A stretch of 64,000 nt of DNA from the NCBI GenBank assembly GCA_963715485.1, contig OY970244.1, positions 1,736,001 through 1,800,000 on the forward strand, given 5' to 3'. A program made the translations under genes and the position numbers. Origin of the DNA: SG8-30 sp963715485 (GTDB lineage Bacteria; Pseudomonadota; Gammaproteobacteria; Steroidobacterales; Steroidobacteraceae). Below are positions 33,921 through 41,684 of the stretch, piece after piece (position 1 is the first letter of the stretch; each line of letters begins with the position of its first letter). The notes under the pieces are model-generated. The model worked only from the letters and a program-made list of their open reading frames with translations. It searched no databases and was not told the origin of the DNA.

Positions 33921-33996
33921 TGGCGCTCCCAGGGGGATTCGAACCCCCGTACCAGCCTTGAGAGGGCTGTGTCCTGGGCCTCTAGACGATGGGAGC
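33921..33996 (-). tRNA. tRNA-Glu (anticodon CTC)
   Basis: On the minus strand the 76 nt fold into a standard cloverleaf: acceptor stem GCTCCCA/TGGGAGC, anticodon stem CAGCC/GGCTG with loop CTCTCAA (anticodon CTC at 33960-33962), T-arm GGGGG/CCCCC with TTCGAAT, discriminator G and encoded CCA (33921-33923). It reads GAG codons. Confidence 0.96.
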
Positions 33997-34008
33997 GCAG
34001 AACGAAAA

Positions 34009-34035
34009 GCCCCGTGCGGGCCTGCCGGACGGGGC
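34009..34035 (-). other. Leader hairpin of pre-tRNA-Glu
   Basis: On the minus strand GCCCCGT pairs with ACGGGGC (7 bp), followed by CTTTTCGTT, between the promoter and the mature 5' end. It may be the 5'-terminal structure of the precursor or a leftover terminator from a lost upstream tRNA gene. Confidence 0.5.
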
Positions 34036-34039
34036 GTGT

Positions 34040-34067
34040 ATTATATAGGCCCTCGATTCGACCACAA
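34040..34067 (-). promoter_or_regulatory. Promoter of tRNA-Glu
   Basis: Minus-strand TTGTGG (34062-34067) and a perfect TATAAT (34040-34045) with a 16-nt spacer, followed by a GC-rich discriminator as usual for stringently controlled tRNA genes. Confidence 0.65.
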
Positions 34068-34083
34068 GCGGACCCCATCCTTT

Positions 34084-35502
34084 TTGAACGACTCACCCAA
34101 CCGGACACATGAGCCGGTCATCATCGGGCGCCCTGACCACGCGGTATCGCGCTCTCTCATCGCTTCCAGCGCGCTGAAGGTCCTGTACCGCCTCAAGGAT
34201 GCCGGCTACCAGGGTTTCCTGGTCGGCGGGTGCGTGCGCGACATCTTGCTCGGCATCACGCCCAAGGACTTCGACGTGGCGACCGACGCCTCGCCCGACG
34301 AGGTGCGCAGCCTGTTTCGCAATTGCCGCCTGATCGGTCGCCGCTTCAGGCTGGCGCATGTGCGCTTCGGCGATCACATCATCGAGGTCGCGACTTTTCG
34401 TGCCGAGCACGAGGGTGAGGAGCCCGACGACGAGGGTAGTATCGAGGAAGGCGAGGGTGATGCCGAGATCGAGGCGGAACTGGCTGCCGAGCCGGACGAC
34501 CGGCGCGTACTCGACGATCGAGGCAGGCTCCTGCGGGACAACATCTACGGAACGATCGACCAGGACGTCTGGCGCCGGGACTTCACCTGTAACGCCCTCT
34601 ACTACAATATCCATGACTTCTCGATCTGGGACTACGCGGGCGGTTTTGCCGACGTCGAGGCCCGGGTCCTGCGTCTGATTGGCGACCCGGAAACGCGCTA
34701 TCGCGAGGACCCCGTGCGCATGCTGCGGGCCGTCAGGTTCCAGGCCAAGCTTGGTTTTTCGATGGACCCGGCTACCCGGGATCCGATTCCCGGGCTGGCC
34801 GGGCTGATCGATGGTGTCCCGCCGGCAAGGCTGCTCGACGAGGCTCAGAAGTTGTTTCTTAGTGGCTCCGCGCGCCGCGCCTTCGAGCTTCTGGTCGAAT
34901 ACAGGATGTTCGAGCACATGTTCCCCGCTACGGCGCGCCATCTTGCCGCGGAGCCGGACGGCATGGCGAGCCGCTTGCTGCGTGCGGGACTCGAGTCGAC
35001 CGATCAACGTGCCGCCGACGGGCGTACGCTGACCCCGATGTTCCTGTTCGCCGTGTTGCTGTTCGGGCCGATCTCGGTGGCAGCCCAGCGGCGTTTCGAC
35101 CAGGGCGTTCCGGCCAATCTGGCGATTGCCGAAGCCTGCGACGAGGTCGTTTCGACGCAGGTCAGGCGCATCAGCCTGCCCAAGCGTTACTCGATACCCA
35201 TGCGGGAGATGCTGGCGCTGCAGCCCAGGTTTCACCGCCGATCTGGCCGCAAGGCCCTGGCGTTGCTGACCCACCCGCGATTCCGCGCCGCTTACGACTT
35301 CCTGCTGCTACGCGCCCAGGCCGGCGCAGAGGATCCGTCGCTGGCGCAATGGTGGACGGAAATCCAGGAGCTGTCCCACGACGAGCGCATCGAGCGGGTC
35401 GAGGGGATGCCGATCGAGTCCGGGCAGGGCCAACCGGGTAAGCGCAGGCGACGGCGGGGCGGCCGCGGCCGGCGTAAACCGGCGGCGAACCCGCCGGCCT
35501 GA
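34084..35502 (+). CDS. pcnB: Poly(A) polymerase I
   Basis: Nucleotidyltransferase of about 472 residues that adds 3' poly(A) tails to RNA and promotes decay. The GFLVGGCVRDILLG motif with the DFDVAT acidic pair is the catalytic head-domain signature, and RRDFTCNALYYN follows. Compared with E. coli PcnB there is an extra acidic stretch at about residues 106-139, rich in Glu and Asp. The C-terminus is basic (GKRRRRRGG type). No ATG suits; TTG 34084 is the best start, since further upstream the frame enters the tRNA-Glu promoter and gene. folK follows after 4 nt, as in E. coli. Confidence 0.9.
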   Translation: MNDSPNRTHEPVIIGRPDHAVSRSLIASSALKVLYRLKDAGYQGFLVGGCVRDILLGITPKDFDVATDASPDEVRSLFRNCRLIGRRFRLAHVRFGDHIIEVATFRAEHEGEEPDDEGSIEEGEGDAEIEAELAAEPDDRRVLDDRGRLLRDNIYGTIDQDVWRRDFTCNALYYNIHDFSIWDYAGGFADVEARVLRLIGDPETRYREDPVRMLRAVRFQAKLGFSMDPATRDPIPGLAGLIDGVPPARLLDEAQKLFLSGSARRAFELLVEYRMFEHMFPATARHLAAEPDGMASRLLRAGLESTDQRAADGRTLTPMFLFAVLLFGPISVAAQRRFDQGVPANLAIAEACDEVVSTQVRRISLPKRYSIPMREMLALQPRFHRRSGRKALALLTHPRFRAAYDFLLLRAQAGAEDPSLAQWWTEIQELSHDERIERVEGMPIESGQGQPGKRRRRRGGRGRRKPAANPPA

Positions 35503-35506
35503 CCTC

Positions 35507-36001
35507 ATGTTGCGCTGGCGGCCGGCCTATGTCGCGCTAGGCAGCAACCTTGATGATCCTGCCTCGCAGGTCGAGGCTGCCATCCGGGGGCTGTCGGGGA
35601 TCCGGGACTCACGGCTCGTCTCCCGCTCGCGCCTGTGGGGCTCGCGCCCGATGGGTCCGCAGGACCAGCCTGATTTCGTCAACGCGGTTGTGGGGTTCCT
35701 GACGCGGCTTGGCGCACGCCAACTGCTCGACGAACTCAAGTCGCTCGAGCGCACCATGGGCCGCTCGGACCCGGCGATCCGATGGGGTCCGAGGAAGATC
35801 GACCTGGACCTCCTGCTGCTGGGATCGGAGGAGCGTTCCGAACCGGGGCTGTGCCTCCCGCATCCGGGCGTGCATGAGCGTGATTTCGTCCTGTATCCTC
35901 TGGCCGAGTTCGCTCCGGCTCTGTGGATTCCGGGAAGAGGGCGTGTCGAGGCCCTGCTCCGGTGCGTCGAAAACCGGGGCCTTGCGCCCCTGTCGCAGTG
36001 A
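35507..36001 (+). CDS. folK: 6-hydroxymethyl-7,8-dihydropterin pyrophosphokinase (HPPK)
   Basis: Folate-pathway kinase of 164 residues that transfers pyrophosphate from ATP to hydroxymethyldihydropterin. The N-terminal YVALGSNLDDP, a central PDFVNAV stretch and the RWGPRKIDLDLLLLG motif (about residues 86-100, with the Mg-binding aspartates) are diagnostic. It lies 4 nt after pcnB and 7 nt before the deoxynucleoside kinase gene. Confidence 0.95.
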   Translation: MLRWRPAYVALGSNLDDPASQVEAAIRGLSGIRDSRLVSRSRLWGSRPMGPQDQPDFVNAVVGFLTRLGARQLLDELKSLERTMGRSDPAIRWGPRKIDLDLLLLGSEERSEPGLCLPHPGVHERDFVLYPLAEFAPALWIPGRGRVEALLRCVENRGLAPLSQ

Positions 36002-36008
36002 GTAAGGC

Positions 36009-36668
36009 GTGACCGATCAGACTTCCGAACAGTGGCCGCATCGCCTCGTCGTAGTGGAGGGGCCGATCGGCGTAGGCAAGACTACGCTGGCGCGCAAGCT
36101 CGCAGCTGCCGTGGGCGCGGAATCGATCCTCGAACAGGCCGACGAGAACCCGTTTCTCGAGCGGTTCTACAAGAACCCGCGTGCGGGCGCCTTTCCTACC
36201 CAGCTCTATTTCCTGTTCCAGCGCGCGCGTCAGCTGCAGGAACTCAGGCAGCAGGATATGTTTGCGCCCTTGAGGGTCGCCGACTACCTGCTCGACAAGG
36301 ACCGTTTGTTCGCGCGCATCACGCTGGACGACGAGGAGTACGCGCTCTACGAGCAGGTCTATGGGCGCATGTCTGTCGATGCCCCGCGGCCCGACCTGGT
36401 CGTGTTCCTGCAGGCGCCGGTAGACGTGCTGCTCGAGCGGATAGCCCGTCGCGGCATTCGCTACGAGAAGTACATCGAGGCCGGGTACCTGGAGAAGCTG
36501 GTCGACGCCTATACTCGCTATTTCCACCAGTACACCGCCTCACCGCTGCTCATCGTCAATGCCGCTGCCATCGACCCGGTCAGCGATTCGCGCGACTTCG
36601 AGGAGTTGTTCGAGGCTATTCGCCGGACCCAGCGCGGCCGTCATTATTTCAACCCGATCAAGTCCTGA
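36009..36668 (+). CDS. Deoxynucleoside kinase family protein
   Basis: P-loop kinase of 219 residues. The Walker A loop is GPIGVGKTT (18-26). A DENPFLERFY stretch and an R-rich lid near residues 152-160 (RIARRGIRYEKY) follow the deoxynucleoside kinase pattern (dGK/dCK-like). It would phosphorylate a deoxynucleoside for salvage; the base cannot be told. Start is GTG 36009. A kinase of this type between folK and panB is common in gammaproteobacteria lacking the E. coli arrangement. Confidence 0.88.
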   Translation: MTDQTSEQWPHRLVVVEGPIGVGKTTLARKLAAAVGAESILEQADENPFLERFYKNPRAGAFPTQLYFLFQRARQLQELRQQDMFAPLRVADYLLDKDRLFARITLDDEEYALYEQVYGRMSVDAPRPDLVVFLQAPVDVLLERIARRGIRYEKYIEAGYLEKLVDAYTRYFHQYTASPLLIVNAAAIDPVSDSRDFEELFEAIRRTQRGRHYFNPIKS

Positions 36669-36731
36669 GTCCCGCGGCGGTTGATTGTCAGGCGATCTGC
36701 GACGACTCTCTCACGTTCAGAGGCACCAGCC

Positions 36732-37559
36732 ATGTACACGCAACTAGAACAGCGCGGCGCGCCCCGCCCACCGGTCAACATGAGCTCGCTGCACAAGATG
36801 AAGGCCGCCGGCGAGAAGATCGCGTGGCTCACGGCTTACGATGCAAGTTTCGCCATGCTGGTTGACATGGCCGGTGTCGACGTGGTGCTGGTGGGCGATT
36901 CGCTCGGCATGGTGATCCAGGGTCATGAGACGACGGTCCCGGTCACAATGGACGACATCGTCTATCACAGCCGCGCGGTTGCCCGCGGCCTGGGACGCCC
37001 GTTCCTGGTCGCCGACATGCCGTTCATGAGCTATGCCACTCGCGACCAGGCGCTCGGCAACGCCGTGCGGCTGATGCAGGACGGCGGCGCCAAGATGGTC
37101 AAGCTGGAGAGCGGGGCCGGACAGCTTGGAATCGTCGAGTTCCTGGCAAGCCACGACATCCCGCTCTGCGCCCACATCGGGTTGCGCCCGCAGTCCGTGC
37201 ACAAGGTCGGCGGCTTTCGCGTGCAGGGACGGGAAGCGGAAGCCGCCGAGCAGATGCTTCGTGACGCCAAGGACCTGCAGAATGCGGGTGCGGACATCGT
37301 ATTGCTCGAGTGCGTGCCAGCAGCGCTCGGCGCGGCGATCACCGAGGCCCTGGACGTCCCGGTGATCGGCATTGGCGCCGGGCCCGATGTCGACGGCCAG
37401 GTGCTGGTGCTCTACGACATCCTCGACCTGACCCCGGGGCGCAAGCCGCGATTTACCAGGAACTTCATGGAAGGCGCGGCGAGCCCACTGGCGGCGCTCG
37501 AGGCCTACGTTCGCGCGGTCAAGGACGGCTCCTACCCAGCCTCCGAGCACTGCTTCTGA
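36732..37559 (+). CDS. panB: 3-methyl-2-oxobutanoate hydroxymethyltransferase
   Basis: First enzyme of pantothenate synthesis, 275 residues, forming ketopantoate from 2-oxoisovalerate and methylene-tetrahydrofolate. VVLVGDSLGMV (about 47-57) and KLESGAG plus IGIGAGPDVDGQVLV carry the metal- and substrate-binding residues. ATG 36732 has AGAGG upstream and gives the family N-terminus. panC begins 7 nt downstream. Confidence 0.96.
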   Translation: MYTQLEQRGAPRPPVNMSSLHKMKAAGEKIAWLTAYDASFAMLVDMAGVDVVLVGDSLGMVIQGHETTVPVTMDDIVYHSRAVARGLGRPFLVADMPFMSYATRDQALGNAVRLMQDGGAKMVKLESGAGQLGIVEFLASHDIPLCAHIGLRPQSVHKVGGFRVQGREAEAAEQMLRDAKDLQNAGADIVLLECVPAALGAAITEALDVPVIGIGAGPDVDGQVLVLYDILDLTPGRKPRFTRNFMEGAASPLAALEAYVRAVKDGSYPASEHCF

Positions 37560-37566
37560 GGCCGCG

Positions 37567-38419
37567 TTGGAGACTCTTCATGCTGTCCACGAGGTCCGCG
37601 CGCGGGTCGCCGCCTGGCGCCGCCAGGGCCTGACCGTCGGGTTCGTGCCAACGATGGGAAACCTGCACCAGGGACACCTCAGCCTGGTGCAGTTGGCGGG
37701 CGAACGCGCGGATCGGGTGATCGTCAGCATATTCGTCAACCCGATGCAGTTCGGACCGCTAGAGGACTTCGATCGCTATCCGCGCACGCTGGAACGCGAT
37801 TGCCAGGCGGTGGCGCAAGGTGGAGCCCAGCTCGTCTTTGCACCGGATGCTGCGGAAATCTACCCCGCCGGCATGGAACAGGGCGCCGTCGTTGACGTGC
37901 CGTCGCTGGCGGCTGTCCTGGAGGGCGAATTGCGCCCCGGGCATTTACTCCGGTGTTGCCACGGTAGTGACCAAGCTGTTCAACATCGTCACGCCGGACC
38001 TTGCAGTTTTCGGGCGCAAGGACTACCAGCAGCTGCTGCTGGTCCAGAGGCTGGTGCGCGACTTGTGTCTGCCGATCGAGATCATCGCCGGCTCGACCGT
38101 ACGTGAACCGGACGGCCTTGCGCTGTCCTCCCGCAACCAGTACCTGTCTGCGGGCGAACGCCGCCGGGCGAGCACCTTGCATGACACGCTGGTCGCGGCC
38201 CGCCGCCGGATCATCGGCGGCGAGCGGCAGTGGCTCGAGATCGAGGCGTCCGCCCTGGGTGAACTCCGCTCGGCCGGGTTCGATCCGGACTATTTCACGA
38301 TTCGCAACGCCAGGGACCTGCAACCACCGCAACCGGGCGACGGTGAACTGGTGTTGCTGGTGGCTGCGCGGCTCGGCCGTACGCGTCTGATTGACAACGT
38401 CAGCGTCGAACTGGAGTGA
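37567..38419 (+). pseudogene. panC: Pantoate-beta-alanine ligase, interrupted by one frameshift
   Basis: ATP-dependent ligase that joins pantoate and beta-alanine. The first part (37567-about 37943) has GFVPTMGNLHQGHLSLV, and the second (from about 37947 in the next frame) has GVATVVTKLFNIVTPDLAVFGRKDYQQL and SSRNQYL. At 37944-37946 there is TTT where TT would keep the family sequence RPGHYSGVATV. With one T removed the product is 283 residues, exactly the usual length. Start TTG 37567 has TGAGG upstream. Every motif is otherwise intact, so a sequencing error is as likely as a real mutation. Confidence 0.9.
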
Positions 38420-38462
38420 GCCCTGCTCAGGAGGGGCCGACCGGGAAACGGCAATTGCGGGA

Positions 38463-38498
38463 AATGGGGGCTGTCCCCATTACCTCTCCCCATTACCT
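38463..38498. repeat. REP-like palindrome, copy 3, with tandem extension
   Basis: AATGGGG (38463-38469) and CCCCATT (38475-38481) form perfect 7-bp arms around GCTGT. The 12-mer TCCCCATTACCT occurs twice in tandem (38474-38485 and 38487-38498). It lies between convergent panC and queG and enters the end of queG. Confidence 0.7.
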
Positions 38499-39565
38499 GT
38501 TGACGCATGCCGCGCGAGCGCCCAGCGGACGTGCTCGCGTACGACTTCGTCCGGATGTTCCTCGCGTTCGCGCAGCGCCAGGACGACGGCAGCCGCTCCG
38601 GGTGCGTTGCCGAGCGCGATCGCCAGGTTTCTGAGCCAGCGCCCGTAACCCAGCCGGCGCAGGGCACTGCCCTCGGTCCGGCGCAGGAACTCCGCTTCAG
38701 TCCAGCGGAACAGCGTCGCCAGCTCCGCGCCATCGAGCCCGTTGCGGGCCTTGAATCCCGGGTCCCGGGCCTGCTGCGCAAACTTGTTCCACGGGCACAC
38801 CAGCTGGCAGTCGTCACAACCGAATACCCGGTTGCCCATCAGCGCACGGAATTCCTCGGGGATCACGCCGTGGTACTCGATGGTGAGGTAGGAAATGCAG
38901 CGGCGTGCGTCGAGCTGGTACGGGGCGGTGATCGCGCCGGTCGGGCAGGCAGGCAGGCAGGCGCTGCAGCTGCCGCAATGATCCGCCTCTGGAGTGTCCA
39001 CGGGCAGGGGCAGGTCGGTGAACAACTCACCCAGCACGAACAGCGAGCCGGCGCGCGAGTTAATCAGATTGGTGTGCTTGCCAATCCAGCCGAGACCGGC
39101 GTTGCGGGCAAGCGGCTTTTCCAGCACCGGAGCCGAGTCGACGAAGGCCCGGTAGCCGAACGGGCCAATTTCGGCCACGAGCGCGTCGGCCAATTTCTGC
39201 AGCCGCTTGCGCACGATATGGTGATAGTCCCGACCCAGCGCATAACGGGCGACGTACGCCTTGCCTGGGTCGGCCAGAATCTCCTCGGCCGGCACCGCGT
39301 CCGGCGGCAAGCAGTCCATGCGCACGCAGATCACTCGCGCCGTGCCAGGAATCAGTTCGGCCGGGCGACTTCGGAGGCGGCCGTGCCGGGCCATGAAATG
39401 CATCTCGCCGTGCCGGCCCTCGGCGAGCCATTGCTCCAGGCGCGCCTCGTCCTCGGCGAGATCCACGCCGGCGACGCCGAGCTGCTGGAAGCCCAGGTCC
39501 CGGGCGAGTCCGGTCAGACGCGCCCTGATGGCGGCGAGCTGCTGTATCGAAAAGGCCTGCGTCAT
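38480..39565 (-). CDS. queG: Epoxyqueuosine reductase
   Basis: Cobalamin-dependent iron-sulfur enzyme of 361 residues that makes the last step to queuosine in tRNA. Cys197, 200, 203 and 207 plus Cys250, 253 and 257 build two 4Fe-4S clusters, and D143 (FVDSAP) is the expected catalytic acid. Length matches the family. Its last residues and its stop codon are encoded by the REP-like repeat. It is followed on the other strand by nnr, the order known from E. coli. Confidence 0.95.
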   Translation of the reverse strand: MTQAFSIQQLAAIRARLTGLARDLGFQQLGVAGVDLAEDEARLEQWLAEGRHGEMHFMARHGRLRSRPAELIPGTARVICVRMDCLPPDAVPAEEILADPGKAYVARYALGRDYHHIVRKRLQKLADALVAEIGPFGYRAFVDSAPVLEKPLARNAGLGWIGKHTNLINSRAGSLFVLGELFTDLPLPVDTPEADHCGSCSACLPACPTGAITAPYQLDARRCISYLTIEYHGVIPEEFRALMGNRVFGCDDCQLVCPWNKFAQQARDPGFKARNGLDGAELATLFRWTEAEFLRRTEGSALRRLGYGRWLRNLAIALGNAPGAAAVVLALREREEHPDEVVREHVRWALARHASTGNGER

Positions 39566-39608
39566 TCAACGGCACGGTAACCCAAGCCGCGCCAGTATAA
39601 TCAGGCAC

Positions 39609-41087
39609 ATGAACAGGCTGCCCCGCAACGTCTATTCGGCCGGGCAGGTGCGGGCCATGGACCGCCACGCCATCGAGCAGCTCGGCATCGCCGGCTACAC
39701 GCTCATGACGCGTGCGGGCGAGGCCGCGCTCGATTTGCTCGGCGAAAGCTGGCCGTCGGCGAGGCGGCTGGCGGTGGTGTGCGGCGCCGGCAACAACGCC
39801 GGCGATGGCTACGTCCTGGCGCGCCTGGCGCGCGCCGCTGGCTACACGGTCCTGACTGTAGCGCTCGGGGATGTCGTTCGCCTGATCGGCGACGCGGCGC
39901 GTGCCCATGCCGATTTTTCAGCGGCCGGCGGTGTCGCGGAGTCCTTCGACCCGCAGGCCCTCGCAGGTTGTGACGTGGTGGTCGACGCGCTGCTTGGCAC
40001 CGGCCTCGATCGCGCAGTCAGCGGTACCTTCGCCGCGTGCATCGAGGCCGTGAACGCCTGTGGCAGGCCAGTGCTGTCGCTGGATGTTCCGTCCGGGCTG
40101 AATGCCGACGACGGTGCGGTGATGGGCTGCGCCGTCCGCGCGACCCGCAGCATCACCTTCGTCGGGCTCAAGTCCGGCCTGTTTCTCGGCGCCGCGCCGG
40201 ATCATGTCGGCGCGTTGTCGTTCGCGGGGCTCGGGGTCGGCGAGTCCGGCGTGGCCGGACCGCCGGTGCTGGTGCGCACAGGCCCCGCTGAGGTCGCGAA
40301 AGCACTGCCTGCGCGCCGGCGCGGCACGCACAAGGGTGAGAATGGCAAGGTCCTGGTCGTCGGCGGAGGAGAAGGCATGCCGGGTGCAGTGCGACTGGCG
40401 GCAGAAGCCGCATTGCGCGTCGGCGCCGGTCTGGTGACGGTCGCGACCCGTCCGGAGAATCTTGCCGCCATCGTTGGCGGCTGTCCCGAACTGATCTGCC
40501 ATGGGATCGATTCGGGGGCGGCCGCGAGGCCGCTCATGGCTGCGTCTGACCTGGTCGCGATAGGGCCCGGGCTTGGCCAGTCGGACTGGTCGCGGGGACT
40601 GCTGGAAGCGGCACTGGCCTCGGGCAAGCCGCTGGTGGTCGATGCCGATGCGCTCAACCTGCTGGCGAGGTCGCCATCGCGCGGTGCCCGGTGGGTCCTG
40701 ACGCCGCATCCTGGCGAGGCGGGAAGGCTGCTCGGAAGCAGCGCCGCCGCCGTACAGGCGGATCGGCTCGGGGCGGTGAAGGGTCTGGCCGAGCGTTACG
40801 GTGGCGTGATATTGCTGAAAGGGGCGGGCAGCCTGGTCATGGCACCGGGCGGGCAAACGTGGGTCTGCGACGCCGGGAATCCGGGAATGGCGGCAGCGGG
40901 CATGGGCGACGTCCTGACCGGAGTCGTTGCCGGGCTCGCAGCCCAGTGCCAGGACCTCGAACTGGCGGCGGTGGCAGGGGTTTGGGTGCACGCTCACGCG
41001 GGCGACCTTGCGGCGAGTGCGGGGATGCGCGGCGTGCTGGCTTCCGACCTGCTGCAGCAGTTGCGAGCATGTGTGAATCCGGCCTGA
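39609..41087 (+). CDS. nnr: Bifunctional NAD(P)H-hydrate epimerase / ADP-dependent dehydratase
   Basis: Metabolite-repair enzyme of 492 residues that restores damaged NAD(P)HX. The N-terminal epimerase domain (about 1-215) has VVCGAGNNAGDGYVLAR, and the C-terminal dehydratase domain (about 225-490) has THKGENGKVLVVGG and GMGDVLTGVVAG. ATG 39609 begins the epimerase domain. It is divergent from queG with 43 bp between and overlaps tsaE by 19 bp. Confidence 0.95.
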   Translation: MNRLPRNVYSAGQVRAMDRHAIEQLGIAGYTLMTRAGEAALDLLGESWPSARRLAVVCGAGNNAGDGYVLARLARAAGYTVLTVALGDVVRLIGDAARAHADFSAAGGVAESFDPQALAGCDVVVDALLGTGLDRAVSGTFAACIEAVNACGRPVLSLDVPSGLNADDGAVMGCAVRATRSITFVGLKSGLFLGAAPDHVGALSFAGLGVGESGVAGPPVLVRTGPAEVAKALPARRRGTHKGENGKVLVVGGGEGMPGAVRLAAEAALRVGAGLVTVATRPENLAAIVGGCPELICHGIDSGAAARPLMAASDLVAIGPGLGQSDWSRGLLEAALASGKPLVVDADALNLLARSPSRGARWVLTPHPGEAGRLLGSSAAAVQADRLGAVKGLAERYGGVILLKGAGSLVMAPGGQTWVCDAGNPGMAAAGMGDVLTGVVAGLAAQCQDLELAAVAGVWVHAHAGDLAASAGMRGVLASDLLQQLRACVNPA

Positions 41088-41584
41088 CTGTTGCGTTGAC
41101 CGACGAGCGGGAGACCTGTGACCTCGGCGCGGCGCTGGCGCGCACCGCTCCTGGCGGAACGCATGACTTGCTGGTGACCCTGGCCGGCGAACTCGGGGCC
41201 GGAAAAACCACCCTCGCGCGTGCCCTGTTGCGGGCCCTGGGCGTGACGGCCGCGATTCGCAGCCCCACCTACACCCTGGTTGAGCCCTACGAGGTGGGTG
41301 GCCGCAAGCTGCTGCACTTCGACCTGTATCGCCTGGCCGGCGCGGACGACCTGGAGGCGCTCGGTTATCGCGACCTGCGGCATGACGCCTGGATCAGCCT
41401 GGTCGAGTGGCCCGAGCGTTGCGGCCGCGCGGTCGGCACGGCGGACCTGGCCTGCGAAATCGATTATTTCGACTCGGGTCGACGGATCAAGATCGTGCCG
41501 GGAAGCCACGCTGGGCGTGACTGGGTTACACGAGTCCGGGCCTGGCGGGACGGCGATTCTACCCACACGGGTTCCGTTAAATAA
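41069..41584 (+). CDS. tsaE: tRNA t6A37 biosynthesis ATPase TsaE
   Basis: P-loop ATPase of 171 residues that works with TsaB and TsaD to make threonylcarbamoyl-adenosine at position 37 of tRNAs reading ANN codons. Walker A is GELGAGKTT (40-48), followed by SPTYTLVEPYE and FDLYRL. ATG 41069 overlaps nnr by 19 bp. The amidase gene follows after a 100-bp gap with its own promoter. Confidence 0.94.
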   Translation: MCESGLTVALTDERETCDLGAALARTAPGGTHDLLVTLAGELGAGKTTLARALLRALGVTAAIRSPTYTLVEPYEVGGRKLLHFDLYRLAGADDLEALGYRDLRHDAWISLVEWPERCGRAVGTADLACEIDYFDSGRRIKIVPGSHAGRDWVTRVRAWRDGDSTHTGSVK

Positions 41585-41622
41585 GTCGGGCCCGAGAAAT
41601 CACGTGTATCTTGCTGAAAGAC

Positions 41623-41651
41623 TTGAAATAAAGTCCTCCTACCCGTACATT
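41623..41651 (+). promoter_or_regulatory. Promoter for the amidase-mutL-miaA unit
   Basis: TTGAAA (41623-41628) and TACATT (41646-41651) with an ideal 17-nt spacer. Transcription would begin near 41658, so a GTG at 41652 cannot be the amidase start; ATG 41685 can. Confidence 0.65.
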
Positions 41652-41684
41652 GTGCAGCAATCAGGGCTGCACCCACTGGCCGTC

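Noticed and set aside
33916..34083. Upstream extension of pcnB
   Set aside because: It would read through the whole tRNA-Glu gene and its promoter.
41652..41684. GTG start for the amidase
   Set aside because: It lies before the likely transcription start of the TTGAAA/TACATT promoter and would put extra residues before the signal peptide.
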